Below are positions 8,901 to 18,510 of a stretch of 64,000 nt of DNA, piece after piece. How positions within the stretch are numbered: the first letter of the stretch is position 1; each line of letters starts with the position of its first letter. Under the pieces are notes generated by a model. That model was given only the letters and a program-made list of their open reading frames with translations, was not told the DNA's origin and searched no databases. The stretch covers positions 62,001 to 126,000 of the forward strand of contig NZ_VLLB01000001.1 in the NCBI RefSeq assembly GCF_007830455.1, given 5' to 3'. The translations under genes were made by a program, and so were the position numbers. The DNA comes from Pseudoduganella lurida. Its GTDB lineage: Bacteria > Pseudomonadota > Gammaproteobacteria > Burkholderiales > Burkholderiaceae_D.

Positions 8901-10516
8901 GGTTTCCTCGTGGCGGGCGTCAGGATGGTTGGCAGTGCCTTCGGCAAGGTGGCCGGATAGTCGCGCGAAAAATGCAGGCCGCGGCTTTCGCGGCGCTGCA
9001 GCGCGCTGCCCACGATCAGGCCGGCCACGTCGACCAGGTTGCGCAGCTCCAGCAGGTCGGCCGTGATACGGAAGTTGCGGTAGTACTCGTCGATCTCTTC
9101 CTTCAGCAGCGCGATGCGGTGCTGGGCCCGTTCCAGCCGCTTGGTCGTGCGCACGATGCCGACATAGTTCCACATCGAGCGGCGCAGTTCGTCCCAGTTG
9201 TGGGCGATGACCACTTCCTCGTCGGCGTCCGTCACGCGGCTCTCGTCCCAGTCCGGCAGGTAGGGCGTGCCGTTCTTTTCCGTGCCAAGGATGTGCTGGG
9301 CGCAGGCACGGCCGATGACCACGCATTCCAGCAGCGAATTACTGGCCAGGCGGTTGGCGCCGTGCAGGCCCGTGCAGGCCGTCTCGCCCACCGCGTACAG
9401 GCCGGGCAGGTCGGTGCGGCCCAGCATGTCCGTCACCACGCCGCCGCAGGTGTAGTGCGCCGCCGGCACGATCGGGATCGGCTCCTTCGTGATGTCGATG
9501 CCCAGCTCCAGGCATTTCGCGTAGATGGTCGGGAAGTGCTCGATCAGGAAGTCGGCCGGCTTGTGGCTGATATCGAGGTGCACGTAGTCCAGGCCCCGTT
9601 TCTTGATCTCGAAGTCGATCGCCCGTGCCACGACATCGCGCGGCGCCAGTTCGGCGCGCGGGTCATGCGACAGCATGAAGCGCTGGCCGGCCGCGGCCCC
9701 CGCTTCCGGCGGCAGTTTCAGCACGCCGCCTTCGCCGCGGATCGCTTCCGTGATCAGGAACGACTTCGCGTACGGGTGGTACAGGCAGGTGGGATGGAAC
9801 TGGATGAATTCCATGTTCGACACGCGGCAGCCGGCGCGCCAGGCCATGGCGATGCCGTCGCCGCTGGCGGTGTCCGGGTTGGTCGTGTACAGGTAGACCT
9901 TGCCGGCGCCGCCGGTACACATCACCGTGTGTTCGGCCGCCACGGTGTGCACCTCGCCCGTGCGCACGTCCTGCACGTACAGGCCGTGGCACTGCGGCTG
10001 GGCGCTGCCGTGCTGCGGGCGGGGGCTGAGCTTGTCGGACGTGATCAGGTCGATCGCGCAGTGGTGCTCGAACAGGCTGATGTTCGGGTGCGCGCGCACC
10101 TTCGATTCCAGCGTTACCTGCACGGCGTGGCCGGTGGCGTCGGCCGCGTGGATGATGCGGCGCTGGCTGTGGCCGCCCTCGCGCGTCAGGTGGAAACCCA
10201 GTTCCGCGCTGGTGTCGCGGGTGAACGGCACGCCCTGGTCGATCAGCCATTCGATCGCCTCGCGGCCATGTTCGACGATGTAGCGGGTGGCCGCCTCGTC
10301 GCACAGGCCGGCGCCGGCCACCAGCGTGTCGGCGATGTGTTCGGCATGGCTGTCGCCGGAATCGAGCACGGCGGCGATGCCGCCCTGGGCCCAGTTGCTC
10401 GCGCCATCGAGCAGCTCGCGTTTCGAAATGATGGCGACCCGGCGCGTTTCGGCCAGGTGCAGGGCGACCGACAGGCCGGCCAGTCCGCTGCCGACGATGG
10501 CTACGTCAAATTTCAT
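8897..10516 (-). CDS. nadB: L-aspartate oxidase (NAD biosynthesis)
   Basis: A 539-residue flavoprotein that oxidises L-aspartate to iminoaspartate, the first step of de novo NAD synthesis. It begins [20 protein letters not shown] (FAD dinucleotide fold), has [10 protein letters not shown], the fumarate-reductase-family segment [11 protein letters not shown] and the C-terminal helical domain ([12 protein letters not shown]). The ATG at 10516 starts right at the Rossmann fold; the frame is open upstream and no good ribosome binding site is seen, so the start is moderately sure. Neighbouring nadA/nadC are not in the window. Confidence 0.93.
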   Translation of the reverse strand: MKFDVAIVGSGLAGLSVALHLAETRRVAIISKRELLDGASNWAQGGIAAVLDSGDSHAEHIADTLVAGAGLCDEAATRYIVEHGREAIEWLIDQGVPFTRDTSAELGFHLTREGGHSQRRIIHAADATGHAVQVTLESKVRAHPNISLFEHHCAIDLITSDKLSPRPQHGSAQPQCHGLYVQDVRTGEVHTVAAEHTVMCTGGAGKVYLYTTNPDTASGDGIAMAWRAGCRVSNMEFIQFHPTCLYHPYAKSFLITEAIRGEGGVLKLPPEAGAAAGQRFMLSHDPRAELAPRDVVARAIDFEIKKRGLDYVHLDISHKPADFLIEHFPTIYAKCLELGIDITKEPIPIVPAAHYTCGGVVTDMLGRTDLPGLYAVGETACTGLHGANRLASNSLLECVVIGRACAQHILGTEKNGTPYLPDWDESRVTDADEEVVIAHNWDELRRSMWNYVGIVRTTKRLERAQHRIALLKEEIDEYYRNFRITADLLELRNLVDVAGLIVGSALQRRESRGLHFSRDYPATLPKALPTILTPATRKP

Positions 10517-10639
10517 GGGATCAGATGTCGACGGAAAGACCATGACTATAGACGATTTGGAATCATGCGTCATGCCCGGGACCGTTTTGCGGCCGGTCAA
10601 GGCCGGCGCCGGACCTGTCCGGCATCATGGCTGAGCCAT

Positions 10640-10655
10640 CGGCCGGCGCATTGCA
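10640..10655 (+). promoter_or_regulatory. Possible sigma-54 promoter before the sugar transferase gene
   Basis: The sequence CGGCCGGCGCATTGCA has GG and GC separated by exactly 10 nt and a perfect TTGCA -12 box, but a weak -24 box. It lies about 80 bp before the GTG of the sugar transferase gene that precedes prsK-prsR. Sigma-54 control would be sensible because PrsR is a sigma-54 activator, but such a match could arise by chance in GC-rich DNA. Confidence 0.3.
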
Positions 10656-10732
10656 CGCTTCTCTTTCTACCCGTGCTTGTCTCGACCGGTATCCATTCTT
10701 CGCCAGGCCATCCGCCGCCACCGGGAGGGGAC

Positions 10733-12112
10733 GTGATCCGCATCTTCAATCATTACGTCTCGCGTACAGGCTTCATCCTGCTGCTGCTCGAGGTGCTGAT
10801 CCTTCACGGCACGGCCAGCATGGTGTTGCTGCTGTGGGGCGGCATGCCGCAGCCCCCGAAATCCGTCTATCTGGCCGGCCTCGTGTTCGCCTTCGTCAAC
10901 GTCTTTTCGATGAGCGCGCTCGGCATGTACCAGCAGCAGATCCGCCAGGATCTGCGTGCGGTCCTGGCACGCGTCCCGCCGGCGTTCGTGCTGGGCTTCG
11001 TCATGATGGTCGCGCTGATGCACCTGGTACCGGGCATCGGCTTCGGCCGCAGTGCCGGCATCGCGTTCATGCTGGGCGGGGCCGGCGTGATGCTCACGCG
11101 CGTGCTGCTGTTTACCTCGTCCCAATCGAATATCCTGGTGGAGCGCCTGATCCTGATCGGCGGCGGGGCGCTGGCGCTGGAATGCATGGAGGTGGCCGCC
11201 ACGCGCAACGGGCCGCGGCGGTTCGAGGTGGTCGGCTGCGTGCCGATGCCGGGCGAGCAGCGCTGCGTGCCCGCATCGAAAGTGCTGGCGCCTGGCGAGA
11301 CACTACTGGCGATGGCGCGCCGGCTCGGGGCGCACGAACTGGTGGTGTCGGTGGGCGACCGGCGCAACGGCGCGTATCCGGTGCGCGAGCTGCTCGATTG
11401 CGTGCTTGGCGGCGTGCGCGTCACGGATGCCGCCGCGTTCTTCGAGCGGGAGGCCAGCCAGATCCGCGTCGATTCCCTGCAACCGAGCTACCTGATCTAT
11501 GGCGGCGGCTTCGACCAGAGCTTCTTCCGCGCTTTCGTGAAGCGCTCGTTCGACCTGCTGGCCAGCGCGGCCATCTGCGCCGCCACGCTGCCCGTCATGC
11601 TGGTGGCCGCCCTGTGCATCGTGCTCGAGGATGGGGGGCCGGTGATCTTCCGCCAGGAGCGCGTCGGCAAGCATGGCAGGCGCTTCCAGGTGCTGAAGTT
11701 CCGCAGCATGGGCGTGGATGCGGAGCGGGACGGCACCCCGCGCTGGGCCACGGCCGCCGATCCGCGCGTGACGCGCGTGGGTTACTGGCTGCGCAAGCTG
11801 CGCGTCGACGAGCTGCCGCAGATGATCAACGTGTTTCGCGGCGAGATGAGTTTCGTGGGCCCGCGGCCGGAACGGGCCTATTTCGTGGAGCAACTGAGCG
11901 GCGCGATCGCCTATTACGACGTGCGCCACAGCATCAAGCCCGGCATCACGGGCCTGGCCCAGGTGCGCTACCAGTACGGCGCCTCGGTCGACGATGCGGT
12001 GCGCAAGCTGCAGTACGACCTGTATTACGTCAAGAACAACAGCCTGTTCCTGGACCTGCTGATCCTGATCGACACGGTGCAGGTCGTTATCTCCGGCAAG
12101 GGCGCGCGGTGA
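10733..12112 (+). CDS. EPS-initiating sugar transferase (PEP-CTERM-associated, EpsB-like)
   Basis: A 459-residue polyprenyl-phosphate glycosyl-1-phosphate transferase that should load the first sugar on undecaprenyl phosphate at the inner membrane. It has four N-terminal membrane segments, a degenerate nucleotide-binding middle region (ILIGGGALALE) and a C-terminal bacterial sugar-transferase domain from about residue 268: KRSFDLLAS, VIFRQERVGKHG, FQVLKFRSM, LDELPQ-type RVDELPQMINV and SFVGPRPE. The GTG start at 10733 is chosen for its perfect GGGAGGGG site 2-9 nt upstream. The gene overlaps prsK by 1 bp (TGATG), so the three genes to prsR form an operon. It fits the PEP-CTERM-associated subfamily TIGR03013. 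Confidence 0.9.
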   Translation: MIRIFNHYVSRTGFILLLLEVLILHGTASMVLLLWGGMPQPPKSVYLAGLVFAFVNVFSMSALGMYQQQIRQDLRAVLARVPPAFVLGFVMMVALMHLVPGIGFGRSAGIAFMLGGAGVMLTRVLLFTSSQSNILVERLILIGGGALALECMEVAATRNGPRRFEVVGCVPMPGEQRCVPASKVLAPGETLLAMARRLGAHELVVSVGDRRNGAYPVRELLDCVLGGVRVTDAAAFFEREASQIRVDSLQPSYLIYGGGFDQSFFRAFVKRSFDLLASAAICAATLPVMLVAALCIVLEDGGPVIFRQERVGKHGRRFQVLKFRSMGVDAERDGTPRWATAADPRVTRVGYWLRKLRVDELPQMINVFRGEMSFVGPRPERAYFVEQLSGAIAYYDVRHSIKPGITGLAQVRYQYGASVDDAVRKLQYDLYYVKNNSLFLDLLILIDTVQVVISGKGAR

Positions 12113-14196
12113 TGGACACGCCTGCGCCGGTGGCCGCCATCAGTCATGGCATCGGTGCGGCCATCTTTGCCGGGTTCGTCCTGTTGCTGCTGGCCCGGCG
12201 CGGCGTGCGCGAGCAGCATCGCGCACTGTTGGCCGCCTGCCTGCTGACGGCGGCGTGGTCCTGCGCGGTGGCCGTGCAGGACTGGTACGTGCTCGGCATC
12301 GACATGGCCGTGCCGGCACGGGTGCTGGAAGCGCTGCGTACAGTGGCGTGGACCGTGTTCCTGGCCGTCCTGCTGGCGCCATCCGGGCTGCCTTTGAAGG
12401 GGTTGCTGGCCGCCGTGGCGCTGCTGGCCACGGTGCAGATGGCTGCCGGCGAGCTGGCGCCCGTCACTATCGGCGCCGCAGGCACGGTGCCGGTGGAGGT
12501 GCGGCAGGCGCAGATGATCACGATCGTGGCGCGCCTGCTGCTGGCCGTGATCGGCGTGCTGCTGGTCGAGCAGCTGTACCGCGGCACGCCGCAGCGCGCG
12601 CGCTGGGGCATCAAGTTCGCGTGCCTGGGCCTGGGGACCTTGTTCATGTATGACTTCTACCTGTACAGCGACGCGCTGCTGTTCCATCGCTTGCGGCCGG
12701 AGATCTGGGCCGCACGGGGGCTCGTCGATGCGCTGTGCGTGCCGCTGCTGGCCGTCAGCGCGGCCCGCAATCCCGGCTGGCGGCTGGGCCTGTCCCTGTC
12801 GCGCAAGGTGGTGCTGCACTCGGCCACGCTGCTGGGCTGCTCCGTCTATCTGCTGGCCATGGCGGCGGGCGGGTGGTATCTGCGCAGCGTGGGCGGCGCC
12901 TGGGGCCCGGTCATGCAGCTGGCCTGCTTCATCGGCGCCGGCGTGCTGCTGGCGGGGCTGCTGTTTTCCGGCACCGCGCGGGCACGCTTGCGGGTCTTCA
13001 TCAGCAAGCATTTTTACCAGACCCACTTCGACTACCGCGACGAATGGCGGCGCTTCACCGGCGCACTGTCGCACATGGCGGCGGCGCCGGGCGAGGCGGC
13101 CGTGCAGGCGATCGCCACACTGGTCGAAAGTCCCGCCGGTGCGCTGTGGATCTGCCGCGACGGCATGTACCAGCCGGCCGCGCAGTGGAACCTGCCGGCG
13201 CAGCACGGTGCCGAAGCGGCTGGCAGCCCTTTTTGCCAGCTGCTCGAAGAGCGCCAGTGGATCGTACAGGCAGACCGGGAACCAGCCGCGCGGCCGCAGT
13301 CCGGGACGGCGCTCCCCGCCTGGCTGCATGGCGTTCCCGGCCTGTGGCTGGTGGTGCCGCTGATGCTGCACGGCCGGCTGTTCGGCTTCGTGGCATTGAC
13401 GAGGCCACGCACCTCCGTGACCCTGAACTGGGAGGTCTACGATCTGCTGCGCCTGGCCGGCAGCCAGGCGGCCAGCTGCCTGGCCCACGGCGAACTGGCC
13501 GACCGGCTTGCCGTGGCGCGCCAGTTCGAGTCGTTCAACCGCATGTCCACGTTCGTCGTGCACGACCTGAAAAACCTGCTGTCCCAGCATGCGCTGCTGC
13601 TGGCCAATGCGGAGCGCCACAAGGACAACCCGGCGTTCCAGGAAGACATGCTGGCCACGCTGGCGCACTCGATGCAAAAGATGACGCTACTTTTGCAACG
13701 GCTGTCGCGCGGCGAGCACGGCGCCAGCCCCGGTCACGGCGCCGTGTCGCTCCGGCAGCTACTGTGCCAGGCCGTGCAGGCCTACGCATCCGCGCAGCCC
13801 AGGCCGGTGCTGGCGCCGGGCGGGGACGGGCTGTACATCCACGGCGACGGGCAGCGCGTGGAGCGCGCGCTGCTGCACCTGCTGCAGAACGCGGTGGATG
13901 CAACGCCGCCGGGTGGCAGCATCGTGCTGTCGCTCCGGTGCGAAGATGGGCGCGCCGTCATCGAACTGCGCGACACGGGTGCCGGCATGAGCGAGGCGTT
14001 CATCCGCGACCGACTCTTCCGGCCGTTCGAAACCACCAAGACGGCGGGGATGGGTATCGGCGTGTATGAGAGCCGCGAGGCGATCCGCGAGCTGGGCGGC
14101 AGTCTGGTGGTCGACAGTCTTGTCGGCCGGGGCACCGTGTTCCGTATCGAAGTGCCGCTCCACGAACAGGCCGCGCCTGCGGCGCTGTCCGCCTGA
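12112..14196 (+). CDS. prsK: PEP-CTERM system sensor histidine kinase PrsK
   Basis: A 694-residue membrane histidine kinase. About eight or nine hydrophobic segments fill the first 290 residues, then comes a GAF-like region (about 330-460), the phosphorylated histidine H484 in VVHDLKNLL, and a HATPase domain with LQNAVDATPPGG, DTGAGMSE and GMGIGVYESREAI. HDLKN followed by the GxGVYE box is characteristic of the PEP-CTERM-associated kinase family (TIGR02916). It should phosphorylate the adjacent PrsR, whose gene starts 14 bp later. The signal sensed is unknown. Confidence 0.92.
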   Translation: MDTPAPVAAISHGIGAAIFAGFVLLLLARRGVREQHRALLAACLLTAAWSCAVAVQDWYVLGIDMAVPARVLEALRTVAWTVFLAVLLAPSGLPLKGLLAAVALLATVQMAAGELAPVTIGAAGTVPVEVRQAQMITIVARLLLAVIGVLLVEQLYRGTPQRARWGIKFACLGLGTLFMYDFYLYSDALLFHRLRPEIWAARGLVDALCVPLLAVSAARNPGWRLGLSLSRKVVLHSATLLGCSVYLLAMAAGGWYLRSVGGAWGPVMQLACFIGAGVLLAGLLFSGTARARLRVFISKHFYQTHFDYRDEWRRFTGALSHMAAAPGEAAVQAIATLVESPAGALWICRDGMYQPAAQWNLPAQHGAEAAGSPFCQLLEERQWIVQADREPAARPQSGTALPAWLHGVPGLWLVVPLMLHGRLFGFVALTRPRTSVTLNWEVYDLLRLAGSQAASCLAHGELADRLAVARQFESFNRMSTFVVHDLKNLLSQHALLLANAERHKDNPAFQEDMLATLAHSMQKMTLLLQRLSRGEHGASPGHGAVSLRQLLCQAVQAYASAQPRPVLAPGGDGLYIHGDGQRVERALLHLLQNAVDATPPGGSIVLSLRCEDGRAVIELRDTGAGMSEAFIRDRLFRPFETTKTAGMGIGVYESREAIRELGGSLVVDSLVGRGTVFRIEVPLHEQAAPAALSA

Positions 14197-14210
14197 CCCG
14201 GGAGATCATC

Positions 14211-15557
14211 ATGCCGAAGCGAAAACTGCTGGTGATCGAGGATGACACGGGGCTGCAGAAGCAGCTGCGCTGGAGCCTCGATGCCTACGACGTGCTGCTG
14301 GCCGGCGACCGCGAGGCGGCGCTGACGCTGCTGCGCCGTCATCAGCCCGCCGTTGCGACGATGGATCTGGGGCTGCCGCCCGATGCGGATGGCGCCAGCG
14401 AAGGGCTGCTGCTGCTCCAGCAGATGCTGGCCACCGCGCCGGAAACGAAAGTGATCGTGCTGTCCGGGAACCGGGACCGCGGCAACGTGCTCAAGGCGAT
14501 CGGGCTGGGCGCCTACGACTTCCACCAGAAGCCACTGGACGCCGATCTGCTGCGCCTCGTCATCGAGCGCGCCTTCTTCCTGCACGGTGTGCAGCAGGAC
14601 AACCGGCGCATGCTGCAGACGGCCGCCGATTCGCCGCTGGCCGGCATCATCAGCCGCGATCCCGGCATGCTGAGGGTATGCCGCAACGTGGAGAAGGTGG
14701 CTTCGTCGTCGGCCACCGTGCTGCTGCTGGGGGCGTCCGGCAGCGGCAAGGAACTGATCGCGCGCGGCCTGCACCATCTGTCGGCCCGCCACGACAGGCG
14801 GTTTGTAGCGATCAATTGCGCGGCGATTCCCGAACACCTGCTCGAGAGCGAACTGTTCGGCCACGAAAAAGGTGCCTTTACCGGCGCGATGCGGCAGACG
14901 CCGGGCAAGATCGAGTTGGCGCAGGGCGGCACCTTCTTCCTCGACGAAATCGGCGACATGGCGATGGCGCTGCAGGCGAAGCTGCTGCGCTTCCTGCAGC
15001 AGCGCGTCATCGAGCGGGTGGGCGGGCGCAGCGAGATCCCGGTGGACGTGCGCATCGTCTGCGCCACGCACCGCAACCTGAAGTCCCTGGTCGACGAGGG
15101 GGCATTCCGGGAGGACCTGTTCTACCGCCTGAGTGAAATCGTGCTCGTGATCCCGCCCCTGCGCGAACGGGTCGGCGACGCGGTGCTGCTCGCACAGCAT
15201 TTCAGGAACCGCTTCTGCGCCAGCGAAGGCCGCTCGCCGATGCATTTCAGTGCCGACGCGCTGGCGGCCATCGAATCGCATCCGTGGCCAGGCAATGTCC
15301 GCGAAATGGAGAACTGCATCCGGCGCGCCGTCATCATGGCCGAGGGCACGCAGATCACGGCCGCGGACCTGGGCCTCGCCGAAGCGGCGCCGGGGGAGGA
15401 GAGCATCGACCTGCGTACCGCGCGCGATGCGGCGGAATACAAGGTCATGGTCAAGGCACTGGGACGGTCCGGCGGCAATATCGCCAAGGCCGCCGAGATG
15501 CTGGGCATCAGCCGGCCTACGCTATATGATCTGATGGCGCATCACGGAATCAAGTAG
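14211..15557 (+). CDS. prsR: PEP-CTERM system sigma-54 response regulator PrsR
   Basis: A 448-residue NtrC-type activator. The receiver domain has the acidic pocket (E10, D11, D12), phosphoacceptor D52 in MDLGLP and the conserved K in FHQKPLD. The AAA+ domain has Walker A GASGSGKE at 174-181 and the sigma-54-contacting GAFTGA loop at 221-226. The C-terminus ends with a Fis-type helix-turn-helix (GNIAKAAEMLGISRPTLYDL). It should activate sigma-54 promoters of PEP-CTERM protein genes, and a good candidate target promoter lies at 27665-27680 in this window. An RBS (GGGAG) precedes the ATG. Confidence 0.94.
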   Translation: MPKRKLLVIEDDTGLQKQLRWSLDAYDVLLAGDREAALTLLRRHQPAVATMDLGLPPDADGASEGLLLLQQMLATAPETKVIVLSGNRDRGNVLKAIGLGAYDFHQKPLDADLLRLVIERAFFLHGVQQDNRRMLQTAADSPLAGIISRDPGMLRVCRNVEKVASSSATVLLLGASGSGKELIARGLHHLSARHDRRFVAINCAAIPEHLLESELFGHEKGAFTGAMRQTPGKIELAQGGTFFLDEIGDMAMALQAKLLRFLQQRVIERVGGRSEIPVDVRIVCATHRNLKSLVDEGAFREDLFYRLSEIVLVIPPLRERVGDAVLLAQHFRNRFCASEGRSPMHFSADALAAIESHPWPGNVREMENCIRRAVIMAEGTQITAADLGLAEAAPGEESIDLRTARDAAEYKVMVKALGRSGGNIAKAAEMLGISRPTLYDLMAHHGIK

Positions 15558-15755
15558 CCTTGGTTGCGCCACATCCGCACCGCCTCCCTGGCAGGCATTC
15601 TTGCCCTGCGGGCGGGATCGTTGCCAGTGCCGGGCTCGTCATCTGCGTCCGCGCCGTGACGAAGACCGGGATGGCCGCCGGCGTCCGGAGCGTCACCACC
15701 GCTGGCCGCGGATGCGGCGGGGCGCACCTCCTTGTCGGCCGCAGTGAAGGTCAAC

Positions 15756-16376
15756 TCACTCCTGCCACCTACCGGCCGCCGCCAGCTTGTTCTTCAACCC
15801 CGGCAGCGGGAAACCCTGGCCGTAGGCCAGCTTTGCCGCGCCCAGCGCCTTGTCGTACTCCTTGCGTCGCACATAGACCAGCCCGAGGTTGTACTGGTTG
15901 GTGGCATTGGCCGGTTCCAGCCTGGCGGCTTCCTCCAATTGGACCAGCGCGGCTTCTTCCTGGTTCAGTGCCAGCAGGTAGCCGCCGAAGATGGCACGCA
16001 CGCGCGCATCGTCCGGCCGGAAGCGGATCGCGCGGTCGAAGTAGCATTCGATGGAATACTTGCTGCCTTTCGGACGCGACGATTTTTCGCGCAGGGCCAG
16101 CCGCGCCAGGGAAGCCAATGCCCGATGGTGGTTGGCGAAATGTTCCAGCGTATAGCCGAGATCGCCGCCGAGGTAGCCGGACTGGCCCCGCTCCAGCCGC
16201 TCTACCTGCGGGGTGAAGTGGAAGCGTTCGACGACGTCGAGGCGGGACCGGTGTTCCGGGTTGGTGTAGTCGCCACCGGTGATCGTGTTGTTGAACGGCG
16301 GGCAGTCGTTCGCGCCGTGCGCCGCGGTGTGCAGCAGCACGCATGCTGCCAGGATTAGGGCCGGCCGGTTGAACAT
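15756..16376 (-). CDS. Exported TPR-repeat protein of the EPS locus
   Basis: A 206-residue protein with a signal peptide (MFNRPALILAACVLLHTAAHGA) and two to three TPR-like helix pairs in its second half (FRPDDARVRAIFGGYLLALN, LEPANATNQYNLGLVYVRR). GAGGAG lies 5 nt before the ATG at 16376. The start overlaps the preceding GNAT gene by 22 bp, so it is the third gene of a leftward operon with the ligase-like protein. It is probably a periplasmic adaptor for polysaccharide assembly; the precise role is not known. Confidence 0.8.
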   Translation of the reverse strand: MFNRPALILAACVLLHTAAHGANDCPPFNNTITGGDYTNPEHRSRLDVVERFHFTPQVERLERGQSGYLGGDLGYTLEHFANHHRALASLARLALREKSSRPKGSKYSIECYFDRAIRFRPDDARVRAIFGGYLLALNQEEAALVQLEEAARLEPANATNQYNLGLVYVRRKEYDKALGAAKLAYGQGFPLPGLKNKLAAAGRWQE

Positions 16377-17077
16377 GAGGTCTCCTCGCGAGGCAGCCGT
16401 TCCAGCGCCTCCGTATCGAAGCGCAGCTGCGGACACGCCCCAGGGTGGAAGGACAGGTGCAGGAACGGCGCCACGGTGGCGACCATGCACTGGCAGCGGC
16501 CGACCGTCAGGAACGTGGCGCTGCCGAGCCGCACGGTACCGAGTCGCGCGTGGGAGCGCAGCGAGTCGGCATTGAACGCCGAAATGCGGCTGCAGGTCCA
16601 GCGCACGCCGCGCGCGTGCAGCCGGCGGTGGGCTTCCTGCCAGAGGCGCGCGAAGGTGGGGCCGAGGCGCAGGTGGGGTTGCACGAACACGTCGTAATCC
16701 CAAGCGGAGGAGGGCGATGCCAGGCAGTAGCGGGCCCGTACTTCGTCCTCCTGGTAGGCGGCAAACTGGTACCACAGGAACCCTGCCAGTTCGCTGCCGC
16801 GCCACGCCGCGAGGCTGAAACCGCCCTGGCGAAAGCGTTGTGCCAGCACGTCCCGCGGACGCGGATACCCCCAGGGGATCTCGGACAACACGACGATCGG
16901 CCGCACGTCGATGCCCTTGCCCCAGCCGGTGCGCTGCGGACCGCTGGCGACGCGCTGGGCCACAAAATAATAGCGGTGCATCCGCCACCCGATCAGCTGC
17001 GCCACGCGCGCGATGCCATACAGGATGGCGTTGAACCAGCCAAGTTGGCGGGCGGCAGCGAGGAGGCGGGTGTCCAT
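16355..17077 (-). CDS. GNAT-like acyltransferase of the EPS locus
   Basis: A 240-residue protein with a GNAT-like fold inferred from the pattern SLAAWRGSELAGFLWYQFA, WDYDVFVQPHLRLGPTFARL and RISAFNADSLRSHARLG. Related proteins recur in exosortase/EPS loci. It may acylate a sugar or a lipid-linked intermediate, which is inference. The ATG at 17077 lies 4 bp after the stop of the ligase-like gene; a GGAGG further upstream (about 12 nt) serves as RBS. Confidence 0.7.
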   Translation of the reverse strand: MDTRLLAAARQLGWFNAILYGIARVAQLIGWRMHRYYFVAQRVASGPQRTGWGKGIDVRPIVVLSEIPWGYPRPRDVLAQRFRQGGFSLAAWRGSELAGFLWYQFAAYQEDEVRARYCLASPSSAWDYDVFVQPHLRLGPTFARLWQEAHRRLHARGVRWTCSRISAFNADSLRSHARLGTVRLGSATFLTVGRCQCMVATVAPFLHLSFHPGACPQLRFDTEALERLPREETSCSTGRP

Positions 17078-17081
17078 CGGG

Positions 17082-18416
17082 TCATTTAACCTCCGGCCCC
17101 GTGCGGCGGGTTTGTGCCGACTCAACTTCCGGCCGCGACAGCCGGGAATGCTGCCGGGTACGCTGCCGGTCCGTGTCGATCACGCCAGGATGCGCGCGCA
17201 CCAGTGCGCGCGTGGCCAGCACGGCCGCCATCAGGTAATACGGCACGTCCCAGTACAGCAGGCTGAGGAACGCGCCGCCGACGGCGAAGCCGATCAGGCT
17301 GGCCTGGATCATCGCGGCCAGCGAGGCAGCCCACTGCAGGTCCTGGTGGCCGCGGCTGTGGCGCACGATCCACGCCGCGTGGCGCCACGTGAAGAAGCCC
17401 AGCATCAGGTACAGGAACAGGCCGACGAAGCCGTGCTCGCCAAGCACCTGGAAATAGATGCTGTGCGCCGCGTGGACATCCGACGGAATCGGCGCGTACA
17501 TGGCAAACGTCATCGGCTCGTACATCGCGAAGCCGCCCCCCAGGAAACGGTCGCGCGCGCAATTGAACGCCATGTGCCACGCGTTCAGGCGGCCCATCGC
17601 CGAGTGGTCCGCTTCGTATTCCGCGATGGTGTCCATGCGCGCGCCCCATTGTTCCGGCATGAACAGCAGCGCCAGTGGAACCAGGGCCGTGAGCAGCGCG
17701 GCACCGGCCAGCTTGTGCCGGCTCTTCTTCCACATGAAGATCAGCATCGCGACGATGGCCAGCAGTGCGCCGCGCGAATAGGTGCCCAGGGCCGCCATGG
17801 CGCACAGGCCCATCGCGGCCAGCATCGCGTAGCGCATCCAGCGTTTCGGCAGGTCGTGCATCAGGTAGTACATCAGCGGGATGGTCATGATCAGTGCGAG
17901 CGCCAGGGCGTTGTTGTCGCCGATGAATGTGCCGATCGGGCCCCACACGCGGTCGTTGCCGCCGCGCCGCAGCGTGAACATGCCGCCCTTGACGCCGTAG
18001 TAGCCGAGCGAGATCACCAGCACCCAGACCAGGCGCCGCACGTCCTCGCGCTGGCGGATCACCATCATGACGACGAAGGTCATCAGCATGATCTTCATGA
18101 CCTTGTTCCACTGGAACCAGGCCGCATTCGGGAACAGGGCGAACGGCGTGGTGACGTTCATCCACAGCACGAGCAGGATCAGCGTCACGCTGATGGGTGT
18201 CAGGGGCAGGGGGTTCTTCTCGCGGGATTTGATCATGCTGATCAGCGTGACCGCCGCGATCAGCTGCGCGAACGGGAAGGTGGGGGCGAAACTCCAGCCC
18301 TGCGTATGCGGGTTCATCACGCTGATCCAGACCCACATCAGGCCACCATAGACGGGCCGCCGCAACGCGAAGGGCAGGCCGGCAAAGACAAGCAGGGTAA
18401 CGAAGATGTCGCGCAT
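17082..18416 (-). CDS. O-antigen-ligase-like membrane protein (exosortase-associated)
   Basis: A 444-residue polytopic protein with roughly ten membrane segments and the Wzy/ligase (O-antigen ligase) pattern: GTYSRGALLA and, in the large periplasmic loop, DTIAEYEADHSAMGRLNAW and AAHSIYFQVLGEHGFVGL. It begins MRDIFVTLLVFAGLPFALR, as in the exosortase-A-associated putative O-glycosylation ligases (TIGR03097). It should polymerise EPS repeat units or transfer glycan to protein in the periplasm. The ATG at 18416 is preferred over upstream frame for this homology and a preceding AAGGGG. First gene of a three-gene leftward operon; divergent from the GT fusion gene. Confidence 0.88.
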   Translation of the reverse strand: MRDIFVTLLVFAGLPFALRRPVYGGLMWVWISVMNPHTQGWSFAPTFPFAQLIAAVTLISMIKSREKNPLPLTPISVTLILLVLWMNVTTPFALFPNAAWFQWNKVMKIMLMTFVVMMVIRQREDVRRLVWVLVISLGYYGVKGGMFTLRRGGNDRVWGPIGTFIGDNNALALALIMTIPLMYYLMHDLPKRWMRYAMLAAMGLCAMAALGTYSRGALLAIVAMLIFMWKKSRHKLAGAALLTALVPLALLFMPEQWGARMDTIAEYEADHSAMGRLNAWHMAFNCARDRFLGGGFAMYEPMTFAMYAPIPSDVHAAHSIYFQVLGEHGFVGLFLYLMLGFFTWRHAAWIVRHSRGHQDLQWAASLAAMIQASLIGFAVGGAFLSLLYWDVPYYLMAAVLATRALVRAHPGVIDTDRQRTRQHSRLSRPEVESAQTRRTGPEVK

Positions 18417-18510
18417 GGCGCCCCTTTTGACCGGCCTCAACGGATGCAGAACGTCGGCCAGTACACTGGTTCTGCCTGGCAACCCATCTTAAGCGACAGG
18501 AGACGCCGCC

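Noticed and set aside
8888..10732. A 615-codon N-terminal extension of the sugar transferase
   Set aside because: It is antisense to nadB; the GTG at 10733 has a perfect ribosome binding site and begins at the first membrane segment.
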